A stretch of DNA of 64,000 nt from Cheilinus undulatus (taxonomy: Eukaryota > Chordata > Actinopteri > Labriformes > Labridae): the NCBI RefSeq assembly GCF_018320785.1, contig NC_054882.1:28090719-28154718 (forward strand). Direction: 5' to 3'. Under the pieces are notes generated by a model. The model had not been told where the DNA came from, did no database searches, and saw only the letters and a list, made by a program, of their open reading frames with translations. The translations under genes and the position numbers were made by a program. Numbering within the stretch: position 1 is the first letter of the stretch; every line of letters starts with the position of its first letter. Positions 24,843 to 39,447 of this stretch are shown piece by piece.

Positions 24843-25629
24843 CAAATAACTAGTGATATCTTTCAGGCTTTGTTCAAAATTTGTAGCCTAAGATATTACC
24901 ACAGCTACAGTATTATATCATTATCTATAATTAGTGTTGTTGAAGTGTGATTATTGCGCAAAATATGATGGTTGGGATATTTATTGAATTTTTCTGATGT
25001 TTAACTTTTTGATTTTAGCACGATTAGGTTGTCAGGATTTTCTTCTTAATCTCGACGGGAATCAGTTTCCATACAGGAGAATAATGTGGGCTTTATCTTA
25101 ACCTTCTGTGGCAGTGTTACCTCCTTCTATCAGAATTAAAATGGATTTACAGGTCACCAGTAAATGTCAATGGCTTTTCACAAGAAATTACATTTACTCT
25201 CACCGTATAGGCTGAACCCAGATAACCCCGGATCTAATCCTTACAGATTCATCCTAAACAATAGAGTGAATTGAAATGCAAACAATTAAGGCGGTATCAC
25301 TTATGCGGCCCCTGGGCTTTCATTTTAATAAACCCCTGCTTTAAGACTTCTCTGTGTCACAGTAAGCCCTCTTTAGTTTGGTCATTAAGTCAAGCAGAGC
25401 TGACAAATACATTAGAATAAACCCTTTTAGTCCCTGGTGAACATAAATCTTGTCACTATTGTAGTGACTATACAGCTACATGGTAAAAAAAAATCTGGAT
25501 ATTTTGTTAGTAAAGTGACATGACACAACATAATTTACTTATCACATAACAAAATATAAGAAAAGATCATAAAAACAAGTTTTTCCCACACTATTTTATC
25601 ATTAATGCCATAGCTTCAATTACATTTTG
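24843..25629. other. Intergenic, nothing recognised
   Basis: AT-rich single-copy-looking sequence without supported exons or repeats. Confidence 0.5.
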
Positions 25630-26352
25630 CAGCTTTGCTCACCACAAGACAATGGACAAAGAAGACCAAGAAAGTTCTTTGGTCTTATTAGAACAAAATG
25701 GGGCTTTCAGGCCATCAGACAAGACACCAAACACTGCACATCACCACAATGACACCATCCCGACTGTAATACATGGTGGTGGCAGCATCATGTTGTGGGG
25801 ATGCTTCTCAGCAGCCAGCCCTCGAAGGCCTTGTAAAAGTGGAGGGTAAAGGCGCTCCCCGTGTACGTGGACAGCCCGGGTTCGAATCCGGCCTGAGGCC
25901 CTTTACCGCATGTCTCTCCCCCACCCTTGATCCTGTTTCCGACTCTATCCACTGTCCTCCTCTATCTAATAAAGGCATAAAAATGCCCAAAAATAAATCT
26001 TTAAAAAAAAGAAAAAAGTAGAGGGTAAAATGGATGTGGCAAAATATAGGGAAAAACTGGAGGGCAATTTTGAGAACCACAGCTTGGGAGAAGTGCTGTG
26101 ATTGCAGTCAATGTGCATCTACTAGATACAGACTTGAAGAGGGTGAATATTTATGCTGTCACTTATTTTACATTACATATTTTTATCTAATTGACATTAA
26201 TTTGTAGAAATTTGTTTTCACTTTGCCATTAGAGAGGGTTTTTTTTTGTTTTTTTTTTGTTAAAAATGCCAAAGCATATTGACCATGATTGATTTATAAA
26301 ATCAATAAAAGGGTAAAACATCTAAGGGGGTGAATACTTCTTGTAGGTGCTG
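25630..26352 (+). mobile_element. Truncated Tc1-like element (same family as 3285) hosting a SINE
   Basis: Plus-strand text encodes a decayed transposase block ([20 protein letters not shown]), followed by the family's inner 'gggtgaatatttatg' and outer 'gggggtgaatacttcttg' repeats ending near 26352 before TA. The 5' half is absent. A SINE occupies 25851-26013. Confidence 0.8.
25851..26013 (+). mobile_element. 5'-truncated tRNA-derived SINE inside the Tc1 remnant
   Basis: Retains the B-box (GGGTTCGAATCC) and the family body but lacks the A-box segment seen in sister copies. It is flanked by AAAAGTGGAGGGTAAA and AAAAGTAGAGGGTAAA, a 16-base target duplication with one difference. The nested position shows it arrived after the Tc1 element. 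Confidence 0.9.
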
Positions 26353-26354
26353 TA

Positions 26355-27059
26355 TTACCAAACAAGTAAATCTGTGACAATAAAGCTGACAAGTAAGACT
26401 AAGAGGGGGTTGTGTCTGTGTAACCTCTTACAGCTCAAACTATTATTGTTATGCAGATTGGTTTGCTAGAGCCTTTCTTAGATGATTTTATTTGATCCGT
26501 AAGGAGACATCATTATCTGAGCCTGTATTCCTGCAGATGTTTGCATGTGTCTCTTCTAAGACAAGTACACATGTATGCCCCAAATCTCGCTCTCTGTGCA
26601 AGCCATTTCTGCACGATTTGACCCTAATACATTTTCCTGCTTTGTGTCTGTTCTTAGCAGCTGTATGAATTATTCAGGAAATGATTGTGGTGAAAAGAGA
26701 GGGGAACATTCTAGTCAAATAATGAGCATGTAAGACTGGGACAGTGTTAAAGTGTCTACATGCACAAAGACAGCTGGTTCACAATGGAGAGAAATTTAAC
26801 CATTTTTTACACAACAAATCCAACAACCCTTCCTGCCATCTGCCATCCCTGACTCTGTCATTGCATGGATAATGCATTTGACTGAACAGCCGCACACTGG
26901 GTGAGCACAGCGCCCTCGTGTCACCCACATTACGTGCAAAGGAGACAAGAGGGAGGGCAGGGAGGTGGGTGAAAGGTATCCCAGGTGATGAGGTGTGGAG
27001 GAGCCTCTGCTCTCCTTACAGTCACCGGAAACCAGCTTAAAAAAAAAAAGACACATGCA
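26355..27059. other. Intergenic, 5' flank of the candidate pak6 leader exon
   Basis: No exon or known repeat recognised. Long minus-strand open frames over 26796-27297 arise from the purine-rich tract and look spurious. Confidence 0.4.
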
Positions 27060-27207
27060 CATGCTGCTATCAGTTCTCTTACAGTCCAATGAGGGAGTGG
27101 GAGGAGGCAGAGAAGGAGGGAAGTGATAAAGAGAGAGAGAGAGGAAAAGGGAGGTGGGAGGGAGAGCGTGTGTGAGAGAGAGCAAGCAGGAGAGGGAGAG
27201 AGGGGGG
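27060..27207 (+). promoter_or_regulatory. pak6: Candidate pak6 promoter with CCAAT box and polypurine tract
   Basis: A CCAAT box lies at 27086-27090, followed by about 110 bases that are almost wholly A and G on the plus strand, including (GA) runs at 27131-27142. Such tracts are common just upstream of vertebrate brain-type promoters, but no TSS evidence is available. It is linked to pak6 only by position and orientation. Confidence 0.3.
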
Positions 27208-27681
27208 ATGGAAGGAGCTGTATGGGGCCGTGATACTCTCTCCTCCTGGATGCTGCCTTTCCTCTTCATGGCTTTGTCCCTTTCTTTGTGCGGTCACCCT
27301 GTGTCCCCAGGAGCAGGCAGAGCTACACCGACCAGCACTCAGCCACCGAGCCGGGGATGAATCAGCCCCAACAAAGAGCCTTTGAGATGGGAATGTGTGC
27401 TCCTGCCTGGAGGGAGGAACGCATCAGGCTTTCCCAGGCAAGCGGCAGCCTGCAGTGTGTGCTCGCTTGAGAAGAGAAGCCAGCCCTCCTCCTCCTCTTC
27501 TTCTTCCTCCTCATCGTTGTGTGCATGACAGAGGGAGAGAGCGTGTATGTCCATGTGTGAGTGCATGTGTGAATGTGAGTAAGCTTTTGTATAATAGTGT
27601 ATGTGAGTGTGAGAGTGTGCGCACTCTGGCTTCCAAGCCTTCCAGGAGGAGAGAGGCTCTCCTCTCCACCAGACAGCAAAG
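27208..27681 (+). other. pak6: Candidate non-coding leader exon of pak6 with an upstream ORF
   Basis: pak6's coding start lies in an exon that begins after an acceptor (41727-41728), so at least one upstream leader exon must exist. This GC-richer segment ends at a good donor (AAAG|GTAAGG at 27681-27682). It holds a 50-codon upstream ORF at 27208-27360 containing a hydrophobic run (LPFLFMALSLSLCG). The start coordinate and the assignment to pak6 are inference. Confidence 0.4.
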
Positions 27682-30600
27682 GTAAGGGGGATGACTGATT
27701 TTTTTTCTCTCTCCCCTCCCTCTACTAACAATGATTTATCCCTCCAGAGCCCCATCTCCTCTCCACACACCGAGCTGAGTGGGGGAAAGAGAGAGAGGGG
27801 GAATAAAAAGGATAAGAGGCTTAACGTCATTGATAAAGAGCAGGCTAGTGTGTGCCGTCGGTAGGCATCAGCCGTGGTGGAGCGAGATGATGAAGAAGGA
27901 GGAGGTGGAGAGGCTGTGAGGAGAATGCAGTGCAGCTTAGGTGCTGATGAAGGGAGAAAAGGGGAAGACAAGAAGGGGATGCTGGATGTATTCAATAGGC
28001 TGCATCCCAAAAAACCTTCACCTTCCTCTCACCCCTCCTCCTCAAAAATCCCCATTACTGTCTCCTTCGCTTCTCTCTTCAACCTCTGACAAAAATATCT
28101 TTAAATGTCCTTCTAGATGTGGATCCTGCTTTAAAAATACAGTCTGTGCTCCTGGAAGCGTTCTGTTTTTAACGCTGTGCATGTAGGTGTGGGTTCTCAG
28201 GTGATCTTTGTGGTCCTAACAGAGACAGAGTATACAAGCTGCTACTGTATATAGACATTTGAGTTAGTGGATGCTGTGGGAAAATAGACACGGGATGGGA
28301 GACTGATATGGCATATTTTCTTAACATTCACTTTGATCTGTAAATGTAGAAACCGGTTGTACTGGAGCTTGCATAAACTCTGGATGTGATGTTTGATCTG
28401 CGTTCTGAAGATGCTGAAAAGAGGCAGGTTAAGTCTAGTTATTAGATGCCAAATCCCTGGTGAGGATCAATCTGAAGAAGTGTTTGTTTGAGTCCACTTC
28501 ATTAAGAGTTCACCTGGTGTACCAGTGTCTTGATGGTGCATTTCATAAGTCTGCTGATGATGTAATTGAGGCTCTACACTCCTTCAACTACCATGTGTTT
28601 GTGTCTCAAGTTGCTCATTGATATTCATGGAGGAGAAGGGAGAGGGTAGAGGAGGTGACAGAGAAGGTCTTTTTTGGTGCCTGAACACACATCCGTGCAC
28701 ACACGCACAGCTGGAGGTCTGCCTCAGTGAGGAGGCGTCTTCTATATTTTGGAGGCCGTTTTTTTGCTTTCACGCTCTTACAGACTCACGTTGCAACCCA
28801 AACTGGCAGCACAGACTCTACAGTGTATGTACCAGTGCACTGACGGGACAGGAAGTGATAGGAAACACTACCATGCACATGCGCACAGGTGCAGGCGCTA
28901 CATAATTTCATGTGCCATGCTGTGTCCGTGATAGTTTTTAGGAATGCTCTTGTCATGTTCATGTCAGCCAAAGGAAGGGACGGTGTAAATTACTAGCTTA
29001 GCATCTCCTCTGGCCATGAAACGTCAAGCAGTAAGGATTAAAACAGCCTCTGAGTCCAAATTGGGACAGCGTGACATGACTCCCCTCTCAGGGCTTGAAC
29101 AGCACCCATGCTGGGTGACAGAGGAGGGCGGCTGAGTCTGTGCAGATTGATGCCATAGAGGAATCTGAGGTTAAAAATGGTTGGTGCTTTGTCCCTGAAA
29201 GAGACATGCTGAGGCCTTGGCTGAAAAAAATATAAATCAAAGCTTTCATAAGCACATGCACGTGCAATAAAGCTTGCTCTGAAGCCTGGCGCATCAATAA
29301 ATTGGACCCAAGAGAGAAGAGTTGGGCTCTTATCATTGGTCCAGACTGATCATACGTTCCTATCAGCAGAGCGTCAAATTGTTCAAAGCACTTGTAAGAG
29401 CCAAGAAGATCTTTAATTAAGCAGAGTGTTGGTCAGTGCTGCATTTCCCTGCCCTTCGTATACATATAGTTTGAAGGCATCCCTCCTGAGTTAAGAAAGT
29501 ATTATTCTAGTGATGTGTCAGCATCAGTAGAACCCATAAAAGCCCCAGGACACTAGCCGTGTTGCTTTTACAATCTCATTATGTTAAGGTGTTTGGAGGA
29601 GCAGATAGAGACTATAGCTTTTACTGTGCATTTATGTCCCCACTGCAGGGCAAAATAAACACGATTTCTCATCCATTTTCTCATCTGTGAGAATCAGTGC
29701 CAATATGTCAGGTGACAGGATGATGTATGCGCTCGGTGGATGTCCTCAGATCCCCTTTGCTGAGGCTTGTTTACTGCAAACAAAGCTTCCCAAGACGCTG
29801 GAGAAAAGAGGTTACATCTTCAGAGCAGGAATAAGGGCTGTTATCCACAACAGTATGCCCCTAAATTAGATGAAGAAAAAGTATGAAATATTAATATTCA
29901 GGGCACTGACGGTTTAAATCTGTGCCTAACTGTTCTGCATTTTATTTCTGTTTTCTCTCACTTTCTTCCTTTCTCTCATCTCCATCCTTTTTTCTGTCAC
30001 TACATCTAAGTGTCCAACCCCAGCGCCTTCTCCCTCCTGTCTTGACCTCTCATTTCTCGTTTCATCCTGTCAATATTAACACAAGACTGATGTGCATTCC
30101 TGCGCAGATGTCTGCCCTTGAAGAGCTGACAGCCCCCGTTGTCAGGCATGGACATCTTATTTTACTCTACACTTTCAAACCCGAGGCCCTTTTTCTTACT
30201 CATTCAGCGCAGGAAAAAAAATGACAGACATGGTTTTTGATGCGTTTACTTTCCTGAATAGTTTTACTCCCTGACCTCAAACTGTTTCTGACTTGCCTTA
30301 TATAGAGGTTTAAGTGAAAGCTTACAAATGAAGCATGGCATCAAGTTTTGAGACACAAGCTATGTCACTATCAATGAACTCTCTGTGTGAATGTGGGTCA
30401 TCGTCCCTGCTAAATATTCAAGTGTTCCAGATGAAATTTGAATTCAGAAACTTTTATCATTTGGTGGTTCCACTGAATATTATGTTTTTGACTAGTTTTA
30501 ATCACAGTTAGAAGCCTCTTGTATTTGAATTTCCTTTGTTCTAAAAATGTTATAAACTATGTCCTTCAAACAGTCCATAACATTGATTTCACATGCCCTT

Positions 30601-31190
30601 GGATCTGCTGTTGTCCTTAGAATGAAACATCTTCATAGAAGCTGACAACCCTAGAATTAAACTTGGTGTGTATCAAATTGCATACTCCTGTTAGCACACT
30701 GAATTATGGTATACTTTAATGTGGTATAGAGCACTTAAAATCACAGTAGGTTGATATTGTCTCAAATTGTGAACTGCTTTTTGCAGTAACAGTAAATGAC
30801 GACAGCTAACCGCCTCTCTTTTCTTCTTCTGCTTTTTAACAGCAAGTTATCAATAGACGTTAGGTGTTTATAATCAAAACTGGACGGTAAATTTCACTCT
30901 CTCTTACATTTATGTAACTTCTATTTTATGCTAACATTATTCACTTAAAGTAAAATGGACTTAATTACCCTTTTCTTGATTGAAATCTGCTGGTGTTGCC
31001 AACATTAGCTAGCTAGCCGATGCTAACGTTAGCTAGCTTGCTAGCATGCTAACAGTACATTATCCACTTCACTGAGAGAATGCGATGTTAAGCTGGTTCC
31101 TCAGTAATGTTTATAATAAATAATAAACAGACCATGAACATGGTAACACACTCATAAAAACAATCCTTTCATGCTAATTCTTTGCAGGTA
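27682..31190 (+). other. pak6: First part of pak6 intron 1, no coding sequence
   Basis: Few recognisable repeats. The GC-moderate stretch 27700-29000 contains several spurious open frames. Near 31003-31050 is a run of GCTAGC/GCTAAC palindromes. No exon was supported. Confidence 0.4.
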
Positions 31191-32797
<1,607 letters not shown>

Positions 32798-32924
32798 TAT
32801 TGTGTGTATGACATCAGCTATATTAGTTTAGCACCTTGGCATGAAAAGAGCACAAGTTAGCCTTGTACCATACTTACAATGACAATGCTACATGCTAAGG
32901 CTGAGCAGGCGTCCCTTTGATATT

Positions 32925-33797
32925 TCACCCTCTTATTGACTTTAAATATCAATCATGGTCAATATAGTTTGGCTTTTACAACAAATTCTCTGTTTGATTG
33001 AGGTCTGGGCTTTGACTCGGCCACTCCAGAACATTCACCTTGTTGTCTTTAAACCATATCTGCATAGCTTTTGCTGTATGCTTTGGGTCATTGTCCTCCT
33101 GAAAAATAAATCTCTTCCCAGGCCATAGTTCTCTTGCAGACTGAATAAGCTTGTCCCCCAGGATTTCCTATATTATTATGCATTCATTTTACCCTCTACC
33201 TTTACAAGCCTTCCAGGGTTGGCTGCCGAGAAGCATCTCCACAGCATGAAGCTGCCACCCACATTCTGAGGATGGTGTGTTTGTGATGATGTGCAGTGTT
33301 TTGTGTCCACCAAACATAGTATCTTGTCTGATGGCCAAAAAGCACCACTTTGATCTCATCAGACTTAAGAACTTTCTTCCACTTGATTTGTACTTTTCAA
33401 TAATCTTTTCTCTAAGTTGCTTGGAGTGTTCTTTTGTCTTCATGATGCAATGGTAGCCAGGAGTTCTGATTAATCAGTGACGGGACCTTCCTGACACAGG
33501 TAGGTTTATACTACAACAACTTGAGACACCTTCACTGCATTCAGGTGTTCCCCATTTCACTAATTGTGAGACTTCTAGCACCAATTGGCTGGACCTCTGT
33601 TGAATTAGGTCACTTTAAAGGGGGTGAATATTTCTGCAGCCACTTATTTTATAGCACATATTCTTAAAATTTATTTTCACTTTGACATTAAAGAGGTGTA
33701 ATTTTTGGGCAAAAAGACAAAGTATATTGACCATGATTGATTTATGAAATAAATGAAAGGGTAAAACATAAGGGGTGAATACTTTTTATAGGCCCTA
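32925..33797 (-). mobile_element. Tc1-like fossil (same family as 3285)
   Basis: The minus strand holds fragments of the transposase (SDQIKVVLF-like and MFGGHKT-like blocks), with the family's 'ggggtgaatactttttatag' right end at 33772-33797. The left end is truncated. Several frameshifts. Confidence 0.75.
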
Positions 33798-34160
33798 TAA
33801 CTGACTTCAGTAGCATAGCACAGCAGGTTTGATGCTAACTATCATTATTACCATTTTAGATCAGCATGATCGCATGCTTATCAACTGATTTGATGTCATT
33901 GGCATGGCATGGGCTTACTAACAGTGTCAGTGCTAACATGCTAATGCAAGGTATAATGCCTATCATGTTTTTACGTTGTGTTTTGCACATAAGCATGAAA
34001 ACTAGCATCAGTATATAGGCATGGAAACATTCTCATAATTGCAATCGGGATATGTTTAATCATTTCAATAACATGGGTACTGAGAATGTATACTCTACAA
34101 CCGTTCATGAGTGAATAAAATAGCATGGAAATAGAGTCTGAGAGTTAAAAAAGAATCCTA
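33798..34160. other. pak6: pak6 intron 1, nothing recognised
   Basis: AT-rich sequence with scattered GCATGCTAA-type motifs. No feature supported. Confidence 0.4.
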
Positions 34161-34340
34161 GGGGCGCGCTGGTAGTCTAGTGGTTAAGGCGCATGCCATA
34201 TACGCAGGCGACCCGGGTTCAAATCCGGCCCGTGGCACTATTTCCTGCATGTCTCTCCCCGCTCTCTCCCCTGTTTCCGACTCTATCCACTGTCCTATCA
34301 AATAAAGGCAAAAAGGCCAAAAATAAATCTTAAAAAAAAA
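34161..34340 (+). mobile_element. tRNA-derived SINE with 14-bp perfect target duplication
   Basis: A-box-like GTAGTCTAGTGG and B-box GGGTTCAAATCC are both intact; the body matches sister copies and the tail is poly-A. AAAAAAGAATCCTA occurs on both sides (34147-34160 and from 34341), marking the insertion. Confidence 0.92.
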
Positions 34341-34623
34341 AAAAAAGAATCCTAGGAAGGACTCCTTGACCACTGACTGAGTCCAAGCTCCTCAGAAAGC
34401 CCCACCATGTCTTCATATCAGGCACCTTCCCTTGAGACATGTTAAACTACAGAGATATGGAGACTTTAAGTTATTGTTACTCATATAAAAGTAGGTGACC
34501 AAGTACTGCATGTTGGCATTTGGGTATGTCCTTTGGTTATGTAGGTCTGTGGCTTTGCAACCCACAAAGAAATCCATCTTTTCAAAAATATCGGTCTTTA
34601 CTCTGTTAATGCCAGGTAAGCAC

Positions 34624-35034
34624 TAGTGTTGTACCCAAGACCACACTATCCGAGACCAAGACTTCCCTGAGACCAGAGTGCACCAAGACCAAGACTTTTG
34701 GGGGTCGAGACTGAGTCAAGACCGAGACCAAGACAAGCCAAGACCGAGACAAGACCAAGGCCATAAAAATCAAATAATAATTAAAAAGAAAAAACCTGAC
34801 AAGGTTGAACAGTTAAAGAGCTTTCTCTCTTTAATTTTAGTTTTCTTTTTAGTAAATTTGACAGATCAGTGATGGTCTCGACCGATCTTCATGGAATATC
34901 CCGAGTCTGGCCAGTCTGAGACTGAGAAAAGACCGAGTAAAAATACTCTTGAGTTCAAGACAAGACCAAGACTTTCAAATTGTGGTCTTGAGACCAGTCT
35001 CAAGACCAAGACCATTCTCGAGTACTACAACACC
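34624..35034. repeat. Non-autonomous element rich in 'gaccaagac' units
   Basis: The left end TAGTGTTGTACCCAAGACC and the right end ('gtactacaacaccat', inverted) are complementary. The interior repeats 'agaccgagac/caagaccaagac' many times in both orientations. This is a recognisable class of fish interspersed repeat; its superfamily was not determined. Confidence 0.65.
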
Positions 35035-35340
35035 ATGGTAATAATGATAACTATTTTAGTTTAGCACGTAAGCATGTAAACAAATGATGGATGGTGTGAA
35101 ACATGGGCATGCAAAGCAGAAATATGCTTATTTTAGTGATTTTGATCCAGCATATTTAAAAAAGCAATCTCCATTATCAAAGACGAACTGTTTAGTCATT
35201 AGCAAAGTCAGTGCAATACACCCTTTTGTCATCATGAATGACATGTGGAACTTCCTTGGCATTCAGATTTGTAGTTTTGGGATAGTTCATTTTGGACGAG
35301 TAGATATTGCATCCTTAGTTGCTAGCGAGACACTGAAGGC

Positions 35341-35550
35341 AAACTGTGCTCAGTCATTTCCACATTTGCACAATTTCTGACTCCACAGAGGCAGCTGTGT
35401 GCCATTCTCCAATGTTCCCTTTATTTCAGGAGCTTTGTCGTGCATGATGTATCAGACCACTAGCATGAAATATGCATGGCAGCAATGTGTTATTCCATGT
35501 CATTGAATGCAGCGTATTACATCACTTGTTGTCTCCTATTGACAAACCCC
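35341..35550 (+). repeat. Copy A of a duplicated non-coding segment in pak6 intron 1
   Basis: A core of about 54 bases starting GCTTTGTCGTGCATGATG (35432) recurs at 40734 with one mismatch by eye, and weaker similarity extends about 100 bases on each side. Same orientation, no open frame, no terminal repeats. It could be a duplicated enhancer or an old repeat. Confidence 0.7.
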
Positions 35551-38160
35551 CTTGTGTCTGCAGAGGTGACTTCAAAGAGAAAGCAGACATCAACTTAAAT
35601 CATAAACACTGCTATTGTACTGTCCGGTCACGTCCGGCGCCTGTGTACCAGTTTTTTATGCCCTCAGATGGTGTGTGTATGAGCATGTGTGTGTTTGATA
35701 AAGAAAGAGATGACCAACCAAGACCCCCCTGCTCCCCCGTTTAGAGGCAGTCTCATTACACTCAAAGGGCAGAACGGTCATCATAATGAAGCTGATAGAA
35801 GAGCAATCTTTAAGCCCCCCACACTCCACTGCACAGTCCAAAAGCAGCAGTTAAGACCTTGATGTTATCTTTGCCAGTCTGAAATACATGTAGCTCACTG
35901 TAATTCAGGTTAGCTGGATTACGCTTATACATCCATTGACAAACACAAAAAGAGGATTACCTCATCTCCATCGTCTCCCACCCTCACCTCACTTTTTGAC
36001 ATTAATCCTGTACAAAATAAACACACGTCTGGTGCGGGGGCAGGGCATGTTGTGTGTCCTAAAATTAGATCAGTGAAGGACTGAACACCACCACTAATCC
36101 TGCGAGCACAGTCACCTGCACACTCTACATTCCTGCTTGCATGCCAACAAAAAAGATAGAAGCAGAAATCAGGGCAAGTAGAAAAAAAAAAATCATTCAA
36201 CAGAGCTGGAAGCGCTAACATCGAGCAAATCCAATATCTCTCTTATCTCTAGATCCCCTCCCACTCATCCACGACTCCTGATCGGGGTTTGAACATGAGA
36301 GGAATGTAAGCATGCCCTTACCTCTCTTCTGTCATGTCTTTGGGAAACATATGGATTGCATGGTTGTACTTGTGCATTGCAGGAGAGGCCCAGAAGTTCT
36401 GTCCAAGTGGTTGAGTGAGGCTGTGATCAGATCTCCATTTGTGCCTGTAACAGGGATGTGTGCTGTAATTAGGTAGTGATTCTGCAGAGAAAATTTCTTT
36501 TTGCATATTTGACACAATTTGCATGCTCTGTCATCTATTTTTAAAGGCTTGTGTTTAGTCAGACTTCACAAGCAGGATGTAATTTTCATTCAGTGAGATT
36601 TTGATTCTCAATTGCATTTCCTAGTCAGGCATTTTTAATTTTTGCTTTTGCACACAGTTGTAGAAATGAAAATTCCTAATGTAGCACAGTTTTGGAGTGA
36701 CCTCATCCTCTTTGGCTCTTCATATCCCTGACAGCAGCTAGCTTAGTTTTGCCTCAGCACTTTGATAGATTGAAGACAAGCCACTGAGGCATAGGGTCAA
36801 GTCCCTGCAGTTTAAAAGGGCTGTGACCAGAAAGCATGATTATCAGATCCGTGCATATACGTACACATGACACAGCTGGCTTATGTATCAATAGAATATT
36901 GTTCTCAGGACAGTCAAAAGCTTGGGGGACTTAGAGAGGTCAATATAAGGCATGTGATTAAAGCTTGTTAATTGATAATTGCATCAACTTTTTAATGTAT
37001 TTTGCCCAGGCTTGAATGAACAAAGTGTGTTTCTACTTTCCACAGTGGTGAGTTTGTATTTCCAGAGTCTTCAGGGGGAAACGGCTCGAGGATGAATAAT
37101 GAATGCTGTGATATGTTCCCTTTATCACTGTTTCTTTGAACTGATGAAGCTTGATAAAGTCCCATCCTACTTGTGCTGGTATCACCCCATTGTTTCTGGC
37201 AGTGAAGGACTGCAGCAGTTTGAATCATGAGTAAATATTGATTGATCTGCTTGTAAAAGGATACATGAACGCTATGTGTAAATATTTGTTCAGGCAATGC
37301 CAACATCTGCACCCTGAACAGCTATCTAAGCAGATAGCCTTCCGTGCAGTGGAAAAAAGGGAAAAAACAGAGATCACTATCTTGTGTTTTGCAGCTTGTT
37401 TTCTCAGGTGTCCTTTATTTTAAAAGCAGCTTAAATTTGGGCTTAAAAGCCTTTTTGTGTCCAAAGTAAAAAAAAAACTGGGTCCCTTTCTCTCTTATAC
37501 ATCCAGATCTGATTGTAATCATGGTTCCAGGTCCTCTCTCCACACCTCCTGAGAGCCCTCACACCATAATGTCCCTGTCAGATGGAATTAAAGTCCTTCC
37601 CAGCATCACATTATGTACATAGGGAGAGCGCAGAGTGATACACTTAGCATATTAGCCGTGTGATTGAACTATCTCTGGAGGGTGACGAGTCCCTAACACC
37701 TCCATCCTTACCCTACGCTTCCAAATTTAGACAAGTTTAACAAATGCGACCGTTAGACCCGACCTCCTTTCACCCTCCTGTGATGCAGCAAGATGAGGGA
37801 TGTGTGGTAGTCACCGATACAGCTCACAACAAGCGTTGTGGAGGCCGATTAGAGGCGTGCTGCTCCGAGGGCGGAGGTGGAGGGAGGAGAGGCTGACGGT
37901 GTGATGGCCTGCTGGGCTGCGAATGACTACAAAACTAATTTACTCAACTCCCACCATTTTACAGTGCATGATGGGAGATTGCACCTGATGGCTTGGGGGC
38001 ATCTTACAGACTTCTGGATTGGCCATTTGTATCACAGAATTGAAGCTTTACATTTTGCTGAATTAAACAAGGAAAAAGTTGAGCCAAGGCATGCAACCTC
38101 TTCAAATTCCTTGAAGCACAATCTTCAAATAAACATGTAAACACTCTTGCCGTGATGTTA
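35551..38160. other. pak6: pak6 intron 1, no exon or repeat recognised
   Basis: About 2.6 kb with few repeats. Open frames here lack splice context. It could hold regulatory sequence, but single-sequence reading cannot show that. Confidence 0.4.
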
Positions 38161-38480
38161 GGATGTTCATGGAAAGGAGGCATGTTAGCCATGTGCTCAT
38201 ACACGTTAGCATGCTAACTTTTGTTTCCTTTTATTATGCTAACATATTCACTTACATGTGAAAGATTCAGTATGTTCACCATGGTATTTATAAGTGTAAC
38301 ACATTAGCATGCTAAGTTTTGTTTCCTTCTATTATGCTAACATTATCACTGAAGGAATCAGTTTGTTCATCATGGTATTTATAAGTGTAGCACAATAGCA
38401 TGCTAACATTTTCCAGTTTGTCATCTGCTGACTTCGATATAATAATGCTAGCTAGCTTGATCATGTTAAGCAGGGATAGC
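38161..38480. repeat. Three imperfect tandem units built on a TTAGCATGCTAA palindrome
   Basis: Units start near 38202, 38302 and 38392. Each begins with a GCATGCTAA palindrome, and the first two continue through 'tttgtttcctt...attatgctaac' and 'atggtatttataagtgta'. Period about 90-100 bases. Non-coding. Confidence 0.7.
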
Positions 38481-38759
38481 TAACATGTTGACTGTAACAG
38501 TTTAGTTTTTTGACTGAAATCCAGAGAGGGGTCTGGCTACAGACTGTACATCTCTGACAGTCACTCTGACAGACTGTACATCTAAGACGCTGTATATCTC
38601 AGAAAGGAAATAAATGCTAAAACTTTTGAAATAACATCAGATTAATCTAAGGTTAGGGTACGGATTAAGTAAAAAAGATAAAACCTTACCTGCTGGCCTG
38701 TTTCAAAAAATTTAATAAAGCGAAGTTAACATTCTGCTTACAAGAAAAAAGCTTGTCTT

Positions 38760-39010
38760 CTATGAGAGGACATAGCTACGTTTGCTGCATATGTAGATAT
38801 AGGAGCTACATGACTAATGTAGCTACATAGCTAATGTAGCTAAAGCCAAGCTCACAAAGCAGCTATGTAAGCTATGTATCTCAGTAGCTACATTGCTAAG
38901 ATAGCTTTAGCTACACTTGCTAAAACTCACATTGCTAGCTACATTGGTTTATACAGTAGTGTAATTACATAACCAGCATAGCTATGTTAGCTTTAGCTAA
39001 AGCAAACGAA
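38760..39010. repeat. Low-complexity cluster of AGCTA/TAGCT words
   Basis: Dense degenerate repeats of 'tagctaca' and 'gctatgta' in both orientations over 250 bases. No coding potential. Confidence 0.65.
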
Positions 39011-39447
39011 GCCAAAGAGAGCCACCATTTGTCTAACTACTTCTAAAACAGGTCTAGACATCATTGAATCCTGCATTAGACCTCTGACCTTTTACTCTGT
39101 TTTATTTATGAAATGTTGCATTGTCTGTTGTTTGTAATATGGTTATGGGGCGCGAAGCTTGGTCTGCTCTGAGGTTGTCAAAACTAGATTTTAGCATATG
39201 TAAAAATCATGATAAAATACTTAATAAACAGATTTAACATTGGTCTTTTGGCAAGACATCTTCTTCGGGTTTTATCAGTGACACAATTAAATTGATGTTG
39301 ATTTTTGGCAACAATATGTTAACATTTTTTCATGTGGGTCTGGAGGGGATCAGCTTCTTTTTGATACAAGTAGGTGGGGCTCCAAGGAAAAATGGAAAAT
39401 TGTTGGGAACCACCTTTCTATAGGCAACTGTGAAATACCACATAGAC

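Noticed and set aside
26796..28010. Long minus-strand open frames of 157 and 223 codons
   Set aside because: They arise from low-complexity polypurine sequence and (CT)/(CA) runs, encode Ser/Leu/Pro-rich text without domains, and overlap each other in several frames.
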